A stretch of DNA of 50,625 nt. Origin: Gammaproteobacteria bacterium. GTDB taxonomy: Bacteria > Pseudomonadota > Gammaproteobacteria > SZUA-140. The DNA is taken from NCBI GenBank assembly GCA_015491865.1, contig WFVD01000002.1:1-50625 (forward strand). Reading direction: 5' to 3'. The position numbers and the translations under genes were made by a program. Below, piece by piece: positions 34,428-44,491 of the stretch; position 1 is the first letter of the stretch; each line of letters begins with the position of its first letter. Under the pieces are notes generated by a model. The model ran no database searches and was not told the DNA's origin. It saw nothing but the letters and a program-made list of their open reading frames with translations.

Positions 34428-34972
34428 GAAAGCTACTACTTGCTGGTTTACTACTTCCATCAGTGGCATTTGCATGGCCGTGGTCAACCGATATGATGAA
34501 CCAGCCAAGCATCAAACCGCAGGAAGGTGTCATGGCACCCTTTCCGAAGCGTTCGATTCCCGTTCAAGGAATCCCAACGATGGTGAAAAACAGAGAAGAA
34601 GCAAAGTCACTGGAAAACCCGATTCCGGTCACTACTGCATCGCTGAAAGAAGGGAAGTTCCTGTATAAAGTCTACTGTGGCGCATGTCATGGCAACACGG
34701 GGGCAGCGGATTCCCCTGTAACAGCTAAAATTGGTGCGATTTCTCTGGTCGACGACTATGTCCAGAAGAATCTGACAGAAGGCTGGCTGTTTGGAACGAT
34801 TACCTTTGGTAGTTATGTGATGCCTGCTTATGGCAAGCCATCTGGTCGTGATGACCTGCGTGGCTCTAATGACCTTTCTGTTGAAGAGCGTTGGCATGTA
34901 GTCAACTACCTCAAACACGGTTTGGTTAAAGATAATAACAAAGCGGCAACTCGCACAGCTTCTGCGCAATAA
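34424..34972 (+). CDS. actE: Alternative Complex III monohaem cytochrome c, ActE
   Basis: A 182-residue exported cytochrome. The signal peptide MRKLLLAGLLLPSVAFA lacks a lipobox cysteine, unlike the lipid-anchored ActE proteins known. CGACH at 85-89 binds the single haem, and Met133 (SYVMPAYG) is the likely sixth ligand. ActE is the usual exit for electrons to a soluble cytochrome or oxidase. Confidence 0.92.
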   Translation: MRKLLLAGLLLPSVAFAWPWSTDMMNQPSIKPQEGVMAPFPKRSIPVQGIPTMVKNREEAKSLENPIPVTTASLKEGKFLYKVYCGACHGNTGAADSPVTAKIGAISLVDDYVQKNLTEGWLFGTITFGSYVMPAYGKPSGRDDLRGSNDLSVEERWHVVNYLKHGLVKDNNKAATRTASAQ

Positions 34973-35030
34973 GCGCAGAGACTGTGGTCGTTTTAGAATC
35001 AGAACATAATTAGAGATAGCGAGGCTTCCG

Positions 35031-36101
35031 ATGGATGAAAATTTTGGTAGTTGGTCCGTTTTAACGACTAACTTTCTCATGACGCTCTACATAGCGCTGG
35101 GTGGTGTCACACTCGCCTCTGTATTGCATCTTATAAATGCTCAATGGCGTTTCCAGGTTCGTTATATTGCAGTAGCTACCGCCGCACTGTTCCCGCTTGC
35201 AGGTGTGCTACTGATCATTCTACTGTTGAATGGCGAAAGCACATTCGTATGGCTGGCAACGGCAGATGATCCTAATAACCACCTGCCTGGGTGGCACAAC
35301 TACACTTTCCTGGTCTTCCGTGAAATCGGGGGGTTTATTGGTGTTGCGGCGCTGTATCTGATGTTTATTAAATATCAGCATCTGGCCTCTGTAGATGATA
35401 AGTACAAACGTAAGTTTCGTAACATTGCGTTATTGATCCCGTTTGCTTACTTTCTGTATGGTTCTATGATTGCGTGGGATTTCGAAATGACAATGTACCC
35501 TGGCTGGCATAGTGCTAACTACGGCGCATATCAGTTCGTAAGTGGTTTCCAAATGTTTCTGGCGTTCTTTACAGTGCTGCTCTACTTCCTGGGGCGTTCA
35601 GGTGTGCTGGTGAAGGAACTGCCGATCTACATCTCAAACTTCCTCGCGCAGTTTATGCTGGCAATGACGATTTTGTGGACATACCTCTACTTTACCCAGT
35701 ACCTGATTATGTGGTACGGCCGTCTGCCATCCAACATGGATCGCTTTGATGCGATGATGCATAACGACCTGTCAGTGATCTGGTGGACATTCCTGGCGTG
35801 TAAATTTGTGATTCCATTTCTCACATTTGTGATCACCCCGAATCGCCATAATCCAACCACTGTTATGGTAATTGCATGCTTTATTATCTTAGGCACATGG
35901 TTAGAGCGTTACACCTGGATTTCAGGTTCTGGCGATCCAGCGTTCTATCACATGCCAATGACATCACTCTTTGACATCCTTGTCACCGCGATCGTCATTG
36001 CTGCAGGTTACTTCTCAATGAAGAAAGTGTTACTGCATTACGGGATCATTCGTACTAAGCAGGAAGCTATCGAGAAGAAGAGCGCTGAACAAAGCGCATA
36101 A
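35031..36101 (+). CDS. actF: Alternative Complex III NrfD-like membrane subunit, ActF
   Basis: A 356-residue membrane protein with about ten helices, a second NrfD-like paralogue of ActC. Segments such as WWTFLACKFVIPFLTFVITP and the tryptophan-rich ends of helices fit ActF. It is the last gene of the operon, 58 bases after actE, and is followed by a strong terminator at 36127. No oxidase genes follow. Confidence 0.9.
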   Translation: MDENFGSWSVLTTNFLMTLYIALGGVTLASVLHLINAQWRFQVRYIAVATAALFPLAGVLLIILLLNGESTFVWLATADDPNNHLPGWHNYTFLVFREIGGFIGVAALYLMFIKYQHLASVDDKYKRKFRNIALLIPFAYFLYGSMIAWDFEMTMYPGWHSANYGAYQFVSGFQMFLAFFTVLLYFLGRSGVLVKELPIYISNFLAQFMLAMTILWTYLYFTQYLIMWYGRLPSNMDRFDAMMHNDLSVIWWTFLACKFVIPFLTFVITPNRHNPTTVMVIACFIILGTWLERYTWISGSGDPAFYHMPMTSLFDILVTAIVIAAGYFSMKKVLLHYGIIRTKQEAIEKKSAEQSA

Positions 36102-36126
36102 GTAATACTCACTTGTGAGTCATTAT

Positions 36127-36155
36127 AAAGGGGGCCTTTATGGCCCCCTTTTTTT
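36127..36155 (+). terminator. Rho-independent terminator of the act operon
   Basis: AAAGGGGGCC (36127-36136), loop TTTAT, then GGCCCCCTTT (36142-36151) and a T run. The stem is a perfect ten base pairs, 26 bases after the actF stop. Confidence 0.95.
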
Positions 36156-36261
36156 ATCCTGAATCCAGACTATTTTTTTCTCATATCACGCAGTGCTTTA
36201 TTCGAGCTAATCATTACCCATCAGGCTTAATTCCACTGGTGAGGAATAGAGTCAATAGGTG

Positions 36262-37215
36262 TTATTTTATGACGGTCACGCCACTGGCATGGTGTTTAAG
36301 CCAGCCAATAATGCGTTTACTGAGCAGAGCTTCATGACCTCGGAATGAGTGGTTAGCACCACTGATCAAAAATTTACGGTAGGCAATAAAACCACCTGTT
36401 TTACTAAATGCCCCGGTCGCAGTTGCGGAGCGCTCAAAAGCGGAAAATTGCCTGTTCTTTGAGGCCTTAAGGCCACCGCGTCGTGCTGCGAGGGCACGTC
36501 TATCTGCGGAATTGATGACGCTCGCAAGGTCGTTGCTACCGTAGAGATCCAGCATCGGTAAATTCATCTGTTCGATCGATGTTGTGAGGTCCATCCAGCT
36601 TTCACCCTCTTGATAAGCGGGCATACTGATACCGATAAATGCTGTGACGCCACTATCGGCATTGGTGGCGAGAAATGAGGCCCCAATCACTGAGCCAAGA
36701 CCGTACCCCAACAGGACAATATTACTGTTGTTGATGTTACGAAAATAGTCAATGGCCGCCTTGATGCGTGCAGTGGAAGTGGCGATAGTACCCGCATAGT
36801 CTGAAATCTCCCCCCCCTTCTCCAGGGCGGGTAGCTGAATGGCGAGCGTAGACCAGCCGTGTAGTGGCAGTGATTGTCGCAGTGGCGAGATCACCTCAGG
36901 CCAGTCCGGGTGCCCGCCCATGTCGTGTAGTAAAATAACCCCCCCTCGCAGGGTGCCTGTAAAGTCATCCTGATAAAGTGCGATGAACTTTTCATCGGCT
37001 GCAGTCAACCACTTGGTTTCATCGGGGGGAGATGATTTTAATAGCGCTTTTTCCCACACTTTTTCATGATTTCTGGGCCCGGAGGCAGCCTCACCTGGCG
37101 CACTTGAAAAGAGTGCGATTAATAAGAACAGCAGGGGCGCACACGAGAAAAATGGTGAGAGCCAGCCGGATGAGGACTCTGTGAGCGGGGGGAATGTGGA
37201 TAGTAAACGGGCCAT
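36262..37215 (-). CDS. DUF3530 alpha/beta-hydrolase-like protein
   Basis: An exported protein of about 317 residues with an alpha/beta-hydrolase fold of the DUF3530 type. GVILLHDMGGHPDWPEVISP matches the family. The nucleophile elbow reads GYGLGS, so the usual GxSxG serine is replaced by glycine; activity as an ordinary esterase is doubtful. A hydrophobic signal lies about 35 residues in. Start is uncertain: ATG 37215, ATG 37239 or GTG 37254, none with a good ribosome site. It is divergent from rpe. Confidence 0.72.
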   Translation of the reverse strand: MARLLSTFPPLTESSSGWLSPFFSCAPLLFLLIALFSSAPGEAASGPRNHEKVWEKALLKSSPPDETKWLTAADEKFIALYQDDFTGTLRGGVILLHDMGGHPDWPEVISPLRQSLPLHGWSTLAIQLPALEKGGEISDYAGTIATSTARIKAAIDYFRNINNSNIVLLGYGLGSVIGASFLATNADSGVTAFIGISMPAYQEGESWMDLTTSIEQMNLPMLDLYGSNDLASVINSADRRALAARRGGLKASKNRQFSAFERSATATGAFSKTGGFIAYRKFLISGANHSFRGHEALLSKRIIGWLKHHASGVTVIK

Positions 37216-37340
37216 ATCAAATGCATATATCGGTAACATTAAGAAAAACCGCACGAATATTCGTTGTGAAGAGTGAAAAAAGCGCTGTTTTCGGGTAAAG
37301 TTGCGGGTTCGTTTTTTGAGCTTAATTTAAGAGGTACGCC

Positions 37341-38030
37341 ATGAAAGAGTTCCTGATTGCCCCATCTATCCTGTCGGCCGATTTCGCGCGCCTTGGCGAA
37401 GAGGTAGACAACGTGCTGGCATCTGGCGCAGATATTGTCCATTTTGATGTGATGGACAACCACTACGTTCCAAACCTGACCATCGGCCCGCTGGTTTGTG
37501 ATGCGCTACGGAAACATGGTGTCACCGCTGAAATCGATGTCCATTTGATGGTGAAACCGGTTGATCGTATCATCCCCGATTTTGCTGCTGCAGGGGCAAG
37601 CTACATCACCTTTCACCCGGAAGCCAGCGAGCATATTGACCGCTCACTGCAACTGATCCGTGCGGAAGGGTGTAAATCGGGACTGGTATTTAATCCGGCG
37701 ACCTCGCTTGATTGCCTGAAATATGTGATGGATAAAATCGATATGATTCTGTTGATGTCGGTCAACCCGGGCTTTGGAGGGCAGAGTTTTATACCGGCAA
37801 CACTGGATAAACTGCGCGAAGCACGCAAGTTGATCGATGATAGCGGCTATGACATCCGCCTTGAAATCGATGGTGGCGTTAAGGTTGATAACATCCGCGA
37901 GATTGCCGAAGCAGGCGCAGATACCTTTGTGGCCGGCTCTGCTATTTTTAATGCAGCCAATGAGTCGGATGCCAACGATTACAATAGCGTGCTGGCCGCG
38001 ATGCGCGCAGAGTTAGCAAAGACACAATAA
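37341..38030 (+). CDS. rpe: Ribulose-phosphate 3-epimerase
   Basis: A 229-residue TIM-barrel enzyme that interconverts ribulose 5-phosphate and xylulose 5-phosphate in the pentose-phosphate or Calvin cycle. [33 protein letters not shown] and [10 protein letters not shown] carry the metal and catalytic residues. AAGAGG precedes the ATG by eight bases. It is followed after two bases by gph, a frequent pairing ahead of trpE in gammaproteobacteria. Confidence 0.97.
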   Translation: MKEFLIAPSILSADFARLGEEVDNVLASGADIVHFDVMDNHYVPNLTIGPLVCDALRKHGVTAEIDVHLMVKPVDRIIPDFAAAGASYITFHPEASEHIDRSLQLIRAEGCKSGLVFNPATSLDCLKYVMDKIDMILLMSVNPGFGGQSFIPATLDKLREARKLIDDSGYDIRLEIDGGVKVDNIREIAEAGADTFVAGSAIFNAANESDANDYNSVLAAMRAELAKTQ

Positions 38031-38032
38031 AC

Positions 38033-38713
38033 ATGAGTCTGAGTCGTCTACCTGGAGTGGTGCTGATCGATCTCGACGGCACCCTGGTCGATAGTGTGCC
38101 AGACCTCGCCTACTGTCTGGATGAGATGATGGTCGCACTAGGACGGGAACCGTGGGGGATCGAAAAGGCGCGCGGCTGGGTCGGCAACGGTGTTGACCGG
38201 CTGATAAAACGTGCGCTGACTGACACCCTGTGGGACGATCCACCGGAAGCGCTGTTTGTCAGTGCGCAGCCGATATTTATGGCGCTGTACAAGGATAACA
38301 CCAGTGGTCGTAGCTGCCTTTACGACGGCGTGCTTGAAGGGCTGGAGTACCTGAAATCCGCTCACTTCAAAACCGGTTGTGTGACCAACAAGGCCGAAGC
38401 CTTTACCGTGCCACTACTTAAAGAGATGGGTATTCACGACTACTTTGAGGTGATTGTCAGTGGCGACACGACTGCAAAGAAAAAGCCAGATCCGATGCCG
38501 CTGCTCTACGCCGCCGAAAAACTGGGGGAAGATGCCGAAGATTGCCTGATGGTGGGTGATTCGATGCATGATGTTGAAGCGGCGCGCAGAGCCAGCTTTC
38601 AGGTGGTCGGAGTGCCATACGGTTATAATCACGGGGTGGATATTCGTGAAGCGGAGCCGGATGCAGTGATCGAATCCTTAGCTGCGTTAAAACCGCTGTT
38701 GGAAAATATTTGA
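38033..38713 (+). CDS. gph: Phosphoglycolate phosphatase
   Basis: A 226-residue HAD-superfamily phosphatase. The nucleophile motif IDLDGTLVDS, the second motif VTNK, the lysine in KKKPDP and the acidic VGDSMHDVEAA are in place. It removes phosphate from 2-phosphoglycolate, formed by Rubisco oxygenation or DNA repair. The glycolate produced could feed the glycolate oxidase-type system whose Fe-S subunit is encoded at 47.1-48.3 kb. It is coupled to rpe. Confidence 0.93.
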   Translation: MSLSRLPGVVLIDLDGTLVDSVPDLAYCLDEMMVALGREPWGIEKARGWVGNGVDRLIKRALTDTLWDDPPEALFVSAQPIFMALYKDNTSGRSCLYDGVLEGLEYLKSAHFKTGCVTNKAEAFTVPLLKEMGIHDYFEVIVSGDTTAKKKPDPMPLLYAAEKLGEDAEDCLMVGDSMHDVEAARRASFQVVGVPYGYNHGVDIREAEPDAVIESLAALKPLLENI

Positions 38714-38718
38714 ATGAA

Positions 38719-38799
38719 TGTCACTGCGAGCAACGCGACGCAATCTCACGCGTAATTAAGCAGTGAGGCTGTTTCGTCACCCAGTTTCTCGCAATGACA
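38719..38799. repeat. Palindromic dispersed repeat between gph and trpE
   Basis: TGTCACTGCGAG (38719-38730) and CTCGCAATGACA (38788-38799) form 12-base arms with one mismatch. The left arm is followed by CAACGCGACGCAATCTC, a form known from short dispersed palindromic repeats of many bacterial genomes (REP/MITE-like). It starts five bases after the gph stop. Confidence 0.75.
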
Positions 38800-38958
38800 G
38801 GTTGTTGAAAGTAATTTGCACGAGTTCAGGATCAAGTTGATGAAGTTTGAAACATTAATGGAGATGATGCCGAAAGGCTGTGGCATACGATGGCGTGGCT
38901 AAAAAACCGCGTACCCGTAACCCCACTCTTTTGATATTAACTTTGATTAGTGATGCAG

Positions 38959-40446
38959 ATGAAACATGAACAACTTGAACGACTGAGCAGTGAGGGGTAC
39001 TCCCGTATCCCGGTGATGCGCGAGGTGCTGGCGGATCTCGATACCCCACTCAGCACCTATCTTAAACTGGCCAATGCCCCTTATACCTATCTGTTTGAGT
39101 CGGTACAGGGCGGCGAGACCTGGGGGCGTTACTCTATTATTGGCCTGCCAGCACGCACCTTAATGCGCATTTTTGGCAATGAGATCCATGTTGAACGCGA
39201 TGGCAGTGAGATCGAGTGCACCCGAGTGGAAGATCCGCTGGCATGGATCGAAACGTACCAGCAACAGTACCACGTGCCGGAACTCGACAACCTGCCGCGC
39301 TTTACCGGCGGCCTGGTCGGTTACTTCGGTTATGACACGATTCGCTACATCGAACCGCGTCTGGCCGAATGCCCCAACCCCGATGAGCTGGGCACACCGG
39401 ATATCCTGTTGATGGTCTCCGATGAAGTGGTGGTGTTCGATAACCTCGGCGGCAAGCTTTATATTATTGTGCATGCAGATCCTGCACAGGCGGATGCGTT
39501 GGCGCAGGCCGAAACACGCCTTGATGAGTTGCAGGGGCAACTGGCACGCGAGATTCCGCGCAAGGATATCTATAGTCGTGAGCCATCGATGTCTGAGTCG
39601 GATTTCATCTCCGGATTTACTCAGGAGGAATTTGAGTCGGCGGTTGAACGCGCCAAGGAGTATATCGTTGAAGGGGATGTGATGCAGGTGGTGTTGTCGC
39701 AGCGGCTGTCCGTGCCGTATCAAGCCGAGCCGCTCGATCTCTATCGTGTGTTGCGTAGTCTTAATCCATCGCCCTACATGTACTTTTTGAACCTCGGTGA
39801 GTTTCAAATTGTCGGTTCGTCACCGGAAATTCTGACGCGTCTTGAAGATGGGGTGGTAGAGGTGAGACCCATTGCAGGCACACGCCCTCGCGGTGAGACA
39901 GTCGAAGCCGATCACGAGCTTGAAAAAGAGCTGCTGGCAGACCCCAAAGAGCTGGCCGAGCATCTAATGCTGATCGACCTGGGGCGCAACGATGTCGGCC
40001 GTGTCGCCGAGACCGGATCGGTTGAATTGACTGAGAAGATGTTGATCGAACGTTATTCACATGTGATGCATATCGTCTCCAACGTGAAGGGTCAGCTGAA
40101 AGAGAATATGTCGGCGATGGATGCGCTGCGTGCCACCTTTCCGGCTGGTACTGTGAGTGGCGCGCCTAAGATTCGCGCCATGCAGATCATCGATGAGCTG
40201 GAGCCGGTGAAGCGCGGCATCTATTCCGGCGCGGTCGGCTACCTCGGCTGGAATGGAAATATGGATACCGCAATTGCGATCCGCACCGCGGTGATCAAAG
40301 ATAACAAACTCTATATTCAGGCCGGTGCCGGTATTGTGGCCGACTCCGTGCCGCGCAATGAGTGGGACGAAACGATGAATAAGGGACGTGCGATGTTCCG
40401 CGCAGTTGCCATGGTAAACGGTGATGGGGGTGAGTCATGTTGCTGA
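38959..40446 (+). CDS. trpE: Anthranilate synthase component I, TrpE
   Basis: A 495-residue enzyme that makes anthranilate from chorismate with TrpG. It has an N-terminal tryptophan-binding domain ([19 protein letters not shown]) and the C-terminal chorismate-binding domain ([39 protein letters not shown]). The start [19 protein letters not shown] aligns best with Pseudomonas TrpE; ATG 38953 and GTG 38950 are alternatives. No clear trp leader peptide is seen (one Trp codon in a short frame at most). It overlaps trpG by ten bases. Confidence 0.97.
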   Translation: MKHEQLERLSSEGYSRIPVMREVLADLDTPLSTYLKLANAPYTYLFESVQGGETWGRYSIIGLPARTLMRIFGNEIHVERDGSEIECTRVEDPLAWIETYQQQYHVPELDNLPRFTGGLVGYFGYDTIRYIEPRLAECPNPDELGTPDILLMVSDEVVVFDNLGGKLYIIVHADPAQADALAQAETRLDELQGQLAREIPRKDIYSREPSMSESDFISGFTQEEFESAVERAKEYIVEGDVMQVVLSQRLSVPYQAEPLDLYRVLRSLNPSPYMYFLNLGEFQIVGSSPEILTRLEDGVVEVRPIAGTRPRGETVEADHELEKELLADPKELAEHLMLIDLGRNDVGRVAETGSVELTEKMLIERYSHVMHIVSNVKGQLKENMSAMDALRATFPAGTVSGAPKIRAMQIIDELEPVKRGIYSGAVGYLGWNGNMDTAIAIRTAVIKDNKLYIQAGAGIVADSVPRNEWDETMNKGRAMFRAVAMVNGDGGESCC

Positions 40447-41021
40447 TGATCGATAACTACGACTCCTTTACCTACAACCTGGTGCAGTATTTTGGTGAGC
40501 TGGGGGCGCAGGTTGAGGTGCACCGTAACGACCAGATCACCCTGGCAGAGATCGAAGCGCTGAACCCGGCCCGCATCGTTATCTCTCCCGGTCCCTGTAC
40601 ACCCGATAAGGCGGGGATCTCGCTCGAGGTGATCGAACGGTTCGCCGGGAAAGTACCGCTGCTAGGTGTCTGCCTCGGCCATCAAAGTATCGGCCAGGCC
40701 TTTGGTGCAGAGGTGGTTCATGCGAAGACCATCATGCACGGCAAGACCTCAATGGTGAAACATCACGATGTCGGTGTTTTTAAAGGATTGAAAAACCCAC
40801 TGGAAGCGACGCGTTACCACTCACTGGTGATAGCCGCAGAGACGCTGCCGGATTGTCTCGAAGTGACCGCGTGGACTGAAGATGATGCGGGTCATCTTGA
40901 TGAAATTATGGGGGTACGCCATAAAACGCTGGCGATCGAAGGGGTACAGTTCCATCCCGAATCGATCCTCACCGAATGTGGTCATGAGATGCTAAAGAAC
41001 TTTTTAGAGGCGACTCTCTAA
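40437..41021 (+). CDS. trpG: Anthranilate synthase component II, TrpG
   Basis: A 194-residue glutamine amidotransferase that supplies ammonia to TrpE. The triad is visible: Cys in [15 protein letters not shown], and His-x-Glu in [33 protein letters not shown] is the standard start. In many bacteria it also serves PabB for folate synthesis. Its ten-base overlap with trpE shows coupling. Confidence 0.97.
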   Translation: MLLMIDNYDSFTYNLVQYFGELGAQVEVHRNDQITLAEIEALNPARIVISPGPCTPDKAGISLEVIERFAGKVPLLGVCLGHQSIGQAFGAEVVHAKTIMHGKTSMVKHHDVGVFKGLKNPLEATRYHSLVIAAETLPDCLEVTAWTEDDAGHLDEIMGVRHKTLAIEGVQFHPESILTECGHEMLKNFLEATL

Positions 41022-41023
41022 AT

Positions 41024-41113
41024 GTAGCCTGGATGCAGCACCGCGAAACCCGGGGTGGCAACCGCTGTTTTTGCCTCATCTCCTCAGGTTGCACTGCATG
41101 ACACCTAGGCTAC
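41024..41113. repeat. Palindromic dispersed repeat between trpG and trpD
   Basis: The left arm GTAGCCTGGATGCAG starts at 41024, two bases after the trpG stop. The right arm ends in CTAGGCTAC at 41113, with CTGCAT in between at 41094. The form resembles the GTAGCCxGGAT...GGGTTTCGC dispersed repeats of many proteobacteria. The unit differs in sequence from the one at 38719. Confidence 0.7.
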
Positions 41114-41155
41114 TTTAGTGGTCAATAGAAAAGAGAATGTGACGGGGGGATAAAG

Positions 41156-42172
41156 ATGGAGATGCAGGCAGCCATTCGTGCAGTGACCGAGAATCGTAAC
41201 CTCTCAGTTGATGAGATGAGCGATGTGATGCGCACCATCATGACGGGCGAGGCGACGCAGGCACAGATCGGCGGTTTTCTGGTCGGCCTGCGAATGAAGG
41301 GTGAAACGATCGACGAGATCACCGCGGCAGCAAAGATCATGCGCGAGCTGGCGACGCCGGTAGCGCTCTCTGGTGCCCACCTGGTGGATACTTGCGGTAC
41401 CGGTGGTGATGGTGCAAGTACCTTTAACATCTCAACTGCCAGTGCGTTTGTTGTCGCGGCGGCGGGTGGCAAGGTGGCGAAACATGGCAACCGCTCGATC
41501 TCCAGTAAATCGGGCAGTGCCGATGTGTTAGAGGCTGCGGGTGTGCGGCTCGACCTCTCCGCGGAGCAGGTGACGCAGTGTGTTGATGAGATCGGTGTCG
41601 GTTTTATGTTTGCGCCACAACACCACGGAGCAATGAAACATGCGATCGGCCCGCGTAGGGAGATGGGGGTACGTACACTGTTTAATCTACTCGGGCCGTT
41701 GACCAATCCGGCGGGTGCGCCACATCAGGTGATCGGTGTCTTTAGTGCGCAGTGGGTTGCACCGCTGGCCGAAGTGCTGGGTAAGCTCGGCAGCAAACAT
41801 GTCATGATTGTTCATGCCGATGACGGCATGGATGAGATCAGCATCGGTTCCGCAACAGCGGTGGCAGAGTTAAAAGATGGCAGGGTGACCACTTATAAGG
41901 TTGCACCTGAAGATTTTGGCATGACGACAGGCGACTGCGCCGCGCTTGCAGTGAAAGATGCCAACGAGAGCCTGCAACTGATTCGCTCGGTGCTGAGCGG
42001 TGAAAGAGGGGCGGCCTACGATATCGTTGCGCTGAATGCAGGTGCTGCAATCTACGTTGCCGGACTGGCGGACTCTCACGCGGCTGGTGTTAAAAAGGCT
42101 CAGCGGGTGATGAGCGATGGCAGTGCCAATGAAAAACTGGATCAGTTCATCGCGTACAGTCACGCGTTATAA
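41156..42172 (+). CDS. trpD: Anthranilate phosphoribosyltransferase, TrpD
   Basis: A 338-residue enzyme that joins anthranilate and [24 protein letters not shown] and [19 protein letters not shown] hold the PRPP and anthranilate sites. The ATG follows GGGGGGATAAAG. It lies 134 bases after trpG, with a palindromic repeat in the space, and 27 bases before trpC. Confidence 0.97.
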   Translation: MEMQAAIRAVTENRNLSVDEMSDVMRTIMTGEATQAQIGGFLVGLRMKGETIDEITAAAKIMRELATPVALSGAHLVDTCGTGGDGASTFNISTASAFVVAAAGGKVAKHGNRSISSKSGSADVLEAAGVRLDLSAEQVTQCVDEIGVGFMFAPQHHGAMKHAIGPRREMGVRTLFNLLGPLTNPAGAPHQVIGVFSAQWVAPLAEVLGKLGSKHVMIVHADDGMDEISIGSATAVAELKDGRVTTYKVAPEDFGMTTGDCAALAVKDANESLQLIRSVLSGERGAAYDIVALNAGAAIYVAGLADSHAAGVKKAQRVMSDGSANEKLDQFIAYSHAL

Positions 42173-42199
42173 ATTGACGTTACAGAAGAGCATTTAAAA

Positions 42200-42994
42200 A
42201 TGTCACAGGCAGATATCCTTAAAAAAATCCTGGCACGTAAACGTGAAGAGGTTATCGAGCGTAGCGCATCAGTCCCGATGGATGCGTTAAAGGGGCAGGT
42301 CGAAACAGCGCCGCCCGTACGTGACTTTGTCGGTGCGATGCAGGCGAAGCTGGCAGCCGGGAAGTCTGCAGTGATCGCCGAAATCAAAAAGGCATCGCCA
42401 AGCAAGGGGGTGCTGCGTGAAGACTTTCAGCCAATGGAGATCGCGCGCTCTTATGAAAAAGGGGGGGCAGCCTGCCTGTCGGTATTGACGGATCGGGACT
42501 TTTTTCAGGGCAGTGAAGCGTATCTGAAACAGGCGCGTGCGGCATGTAGCCTGCCGGTGATCCGCAAAGATTTCATCATCGATGACTATCAGCTCTATGA
42601 GGCGCGCGCGATTGGTGCCGATGCTATTTTGCTGATTGCCACAGCACTCGATGATACACAGCTTGTGTCGCTGGCAAACCTGGCCGAGCAACTCGGCATG
42701 GCGGTACTGGTTGAAGTGCATAATGCGGATGAGCTCGAACGGGCCAAAGCGTTGAAGACACCGCTGTTTGGAGTCAACAATCGTAACCTCAAAACCTTCG
42801 AAGTGTCACTGCAGAATACGATCGAGCTACTGGCAGCGATGCCTGACGGGTGTATCGTCATTGCAGAGAGTGGCATCCATACGCGAGAGGATGTTGAATT
42901 GATGCGCAACAATTGCGTCAACAGCTTCCTGGTCGGAGAGGCGTTTATGCGCTGTGAAGACCCCGGGGGGCGTCTTGCCGAGCTTTTTGTATAG
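42200..42994 (+). CDS. trpC: Indole-3-glycerol phosphate synthase, TrpC
   Basis: A 264-residue TIM-barrel enzyme that closes the indole ring. [29 protein letters not shown] and [12 protein letters not shown] carry the catalytic lysines and glutamates. It is not fused to TrpF. The other trp genes (trpF, trpB, trpA) are not in the window, which matches the split trp arrangement in Pseudomonas. Confidence 0.97.
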   Translation: MSQADILKKILARKREEVIERSASVPMDALKGQVETAPPVRDFVGAMQAKLAAGKSAVIAEIKKASPSKGVLREDFQPMEIARSYEKGGAACLSVLTDRDFFQGSEAYLKQARAACSLPVIRKDFIIDDYQLYEARAIGADAILLIATALDDTQLVSLANLAEQLGMAVLVEVHNADELERAKALKTPLFGVNNRNLKTFEVSLQNTIELLAAMPDGCIVIAESGIHTREDVELMRNNCVNSFLVGEAFMRCEDPGGRLAELFV

Positions 42995-43105
42995 TCTATC
43001 TGTATGGCTAAAGCCGCTGGTTATTTCGTCGATAACCAACAGAGATATAAAGTAACAGGGGGTAGCTGCTCTGTTTTTCTTTGACTAATAAAAAAGGAAG
43101 GTGTG

Positions 43106-44368
43106 ATGTCTCAGAGAATTCTACAGACGACGGTGTGTGGCATCTTGTTTATGGCGGCGGGTTCAGCCTCTGCAGTCCCATTTAACTCATTTGATCCTCG
43201 TTCATACGCGATGGGGGGGGCGGGCGTTGCCTCGGGTACTAGCGCTAACGCCGGTTATATGAATCCGGCTCTGTTAGCGGTAGCCCATGAAGACGAGGAC
43301 TTTGCACTGGAGTTTCCAGTAATGGGCGTACGCTTTAGAGATCGAGATGATGTGATCGATGAGGTTGATGCATATCAAAATTCAAATTTTGAGTCGAACT
43401 TAACGACCGCAATTGAAATCTACAAAACGACGCCTACAGACGGAAATGCGGCGGCGGTCGCAACGGAAGCAGAGGCACTCTGGTTGCAGCTCAGCAAATT
43501 ATCTAACAAGGCTGTGCAGGGTGAAGTGAATGGCGGCCTGGTGATAGGTATTCCAAGTAAAAGATTTGGCGCCGCGTTAACAGTCAATGCCAGGGCTATT
43601 GGGGGTGGGGTGTTGAATGTGACATCGGCTGATGACTCTCTGGTTAACGCTATTGTTGCTGCGGGTAAAACGTCATCAACTGCCCTGGCTTCAAATGCCG
43701 CGATCAATGACCAGGTTGTGAATGGTAATAATGTAGTTGATAAACTGACATCAAACATGAGTGTACGTGGTGCAGTGATTCAGGAGATTAGCCTATCACT
43801 GGCGCGGGAACTTAATATTGGTGGTCATGAGGTGGCCATTGGGTTAACCCCTAAATATTTAAAAGTGACAACTTTTGATTATCAGGTGGGGGTGAATACG
43901 GCAGACTTTGATGCAGACCAGGGTAAGAAAGCGTATTCCGATTTCAACCTTGATGTTGGTGTCGGCAAAACGTTTGCCAAAGGCTGGAAGAGTGGCCTGG
44001 TAGTGAAAAATCTCATCGCACAGGACTATAAAACAGTACTGGGAAATACGATCAAGATTGAGCCTCAGGCGCGTGTGGGTCTCTCTCACAGCACTGAGTG
44101 GTCAACGGTTGCCGTTGATATTGACCTGAATGAGAGCGAATCGACAGGGTTTGATTCCAGAACACAGTATGCTGGATTTGGGGTTGAGCTTGATGCGTGG
44201 AACACCATACAGTTACGGGCAGGTTATCGCCATAACATGAGTGATAGTGATACCAGCATAATGACGGCCGGCTTTGGCCTCTCTCCATTTGGTGTACACA
44301 TCGATGTGGCTGTAGCGGGTAATGACGATGAAGTGGGCGGCTCATTTCAGCTGGGCTTCCGTTTTTAA
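43106..44368 (+). CDS. TraF-like beta-barrel outer-membrane protein
   Basis: A 420-residue protein with a Sec signal (MSQRILQTTVCGILFMAAGS, cleavage after SASA) and a FadL/OmpP1-like beginning, DPRSYAMGGAGVASG and NPALLA. It matches the group annotated as conjugal transfer TraF (Pfam TraF_2). The C-terminus LGFRF ends in phenylalanine, as needed for barrel assembly. No conjugation genes are nearby, so a role in conjugation is unlikely; transport of hydrophobic compounds is possible. AAGGAAGG precedes ATG 43106. Confidence 0.8.
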   Translation: MSQRILQTTVCGILFMAAGSASAVPFNSFDPRSYAMGGAGVASGTSANAGYMNPALLAVAHEDEDFALEFPVMGVRFRDRDDVIDEVDAYQNSNFESNLTTAIEIYKTTPTDGNAAAVATEAEALWLQLSKLSNKAVQGEVNGGLVIGIPSKRFGAALTVNARAIGGGVLNVTSADDSLVNAIVAAGKTSSTALASNAAINDQVVNGNNVVDKLTSNMSVRGAVIQEISLSLARELNIGGHEVAIGLTPKYLKVTTFDYQVGVNTADFDADQGKKAYSDFNLDVGVGKTFAKGWKSGLVVKNLIAQDYKTVLGNTIKIEPQARVGLSHSTEWSTVAVDIDLNESESTGFDSRTQYAGFGVELDAWNTIQLRAGYRHNMSDSDTSIMTAGFGLSPFGVHIDVAVAGNDDEVGGSFQLGFRF

Positions 44369-44429
44369 CGGCAGTCGCGCCCTGCTGTTTATTGCGAGAG
44401 AAAGTGTTCTAGCAGTTAAGGTGCCCCTC

Positions 44430-44472
44430 AAAACAGAAACGGCGGGACTGAGTTCATCAGCCCCGCTGTTTT
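44430..44472. terminator. Bidirectional terminator between the TraF-like gene and crp
   Basis: AAAACAG (44430-44436) with GGCGGG and CTGA pairs with TCAG, CCCCGC and TGTTTT (44457-44472) around the loop GTTCA. The A run on one side and the T run on the other allow it to end both convergent transcripts. Confidence 0.85.
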
Positions 44473-44491
44473 CTATTGCCACTACTTGTGG

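Noticed and set aside
38860-38960. Possible trp leader peptide and attenuator before trpE
   Set aside because: The only suitable short frame has one tryptophan codon, and no alternative terminator/anti-terminator hairpins or T tract were found.
43106-44368. TraF-like gene as evidence for a conjugative element
   Set aside because: It is alone, sits in a conserved chromosomal context, and the family name comes from weak similarity to a barrel protein; no relaxase, pilus or type IV secretion genes are present.
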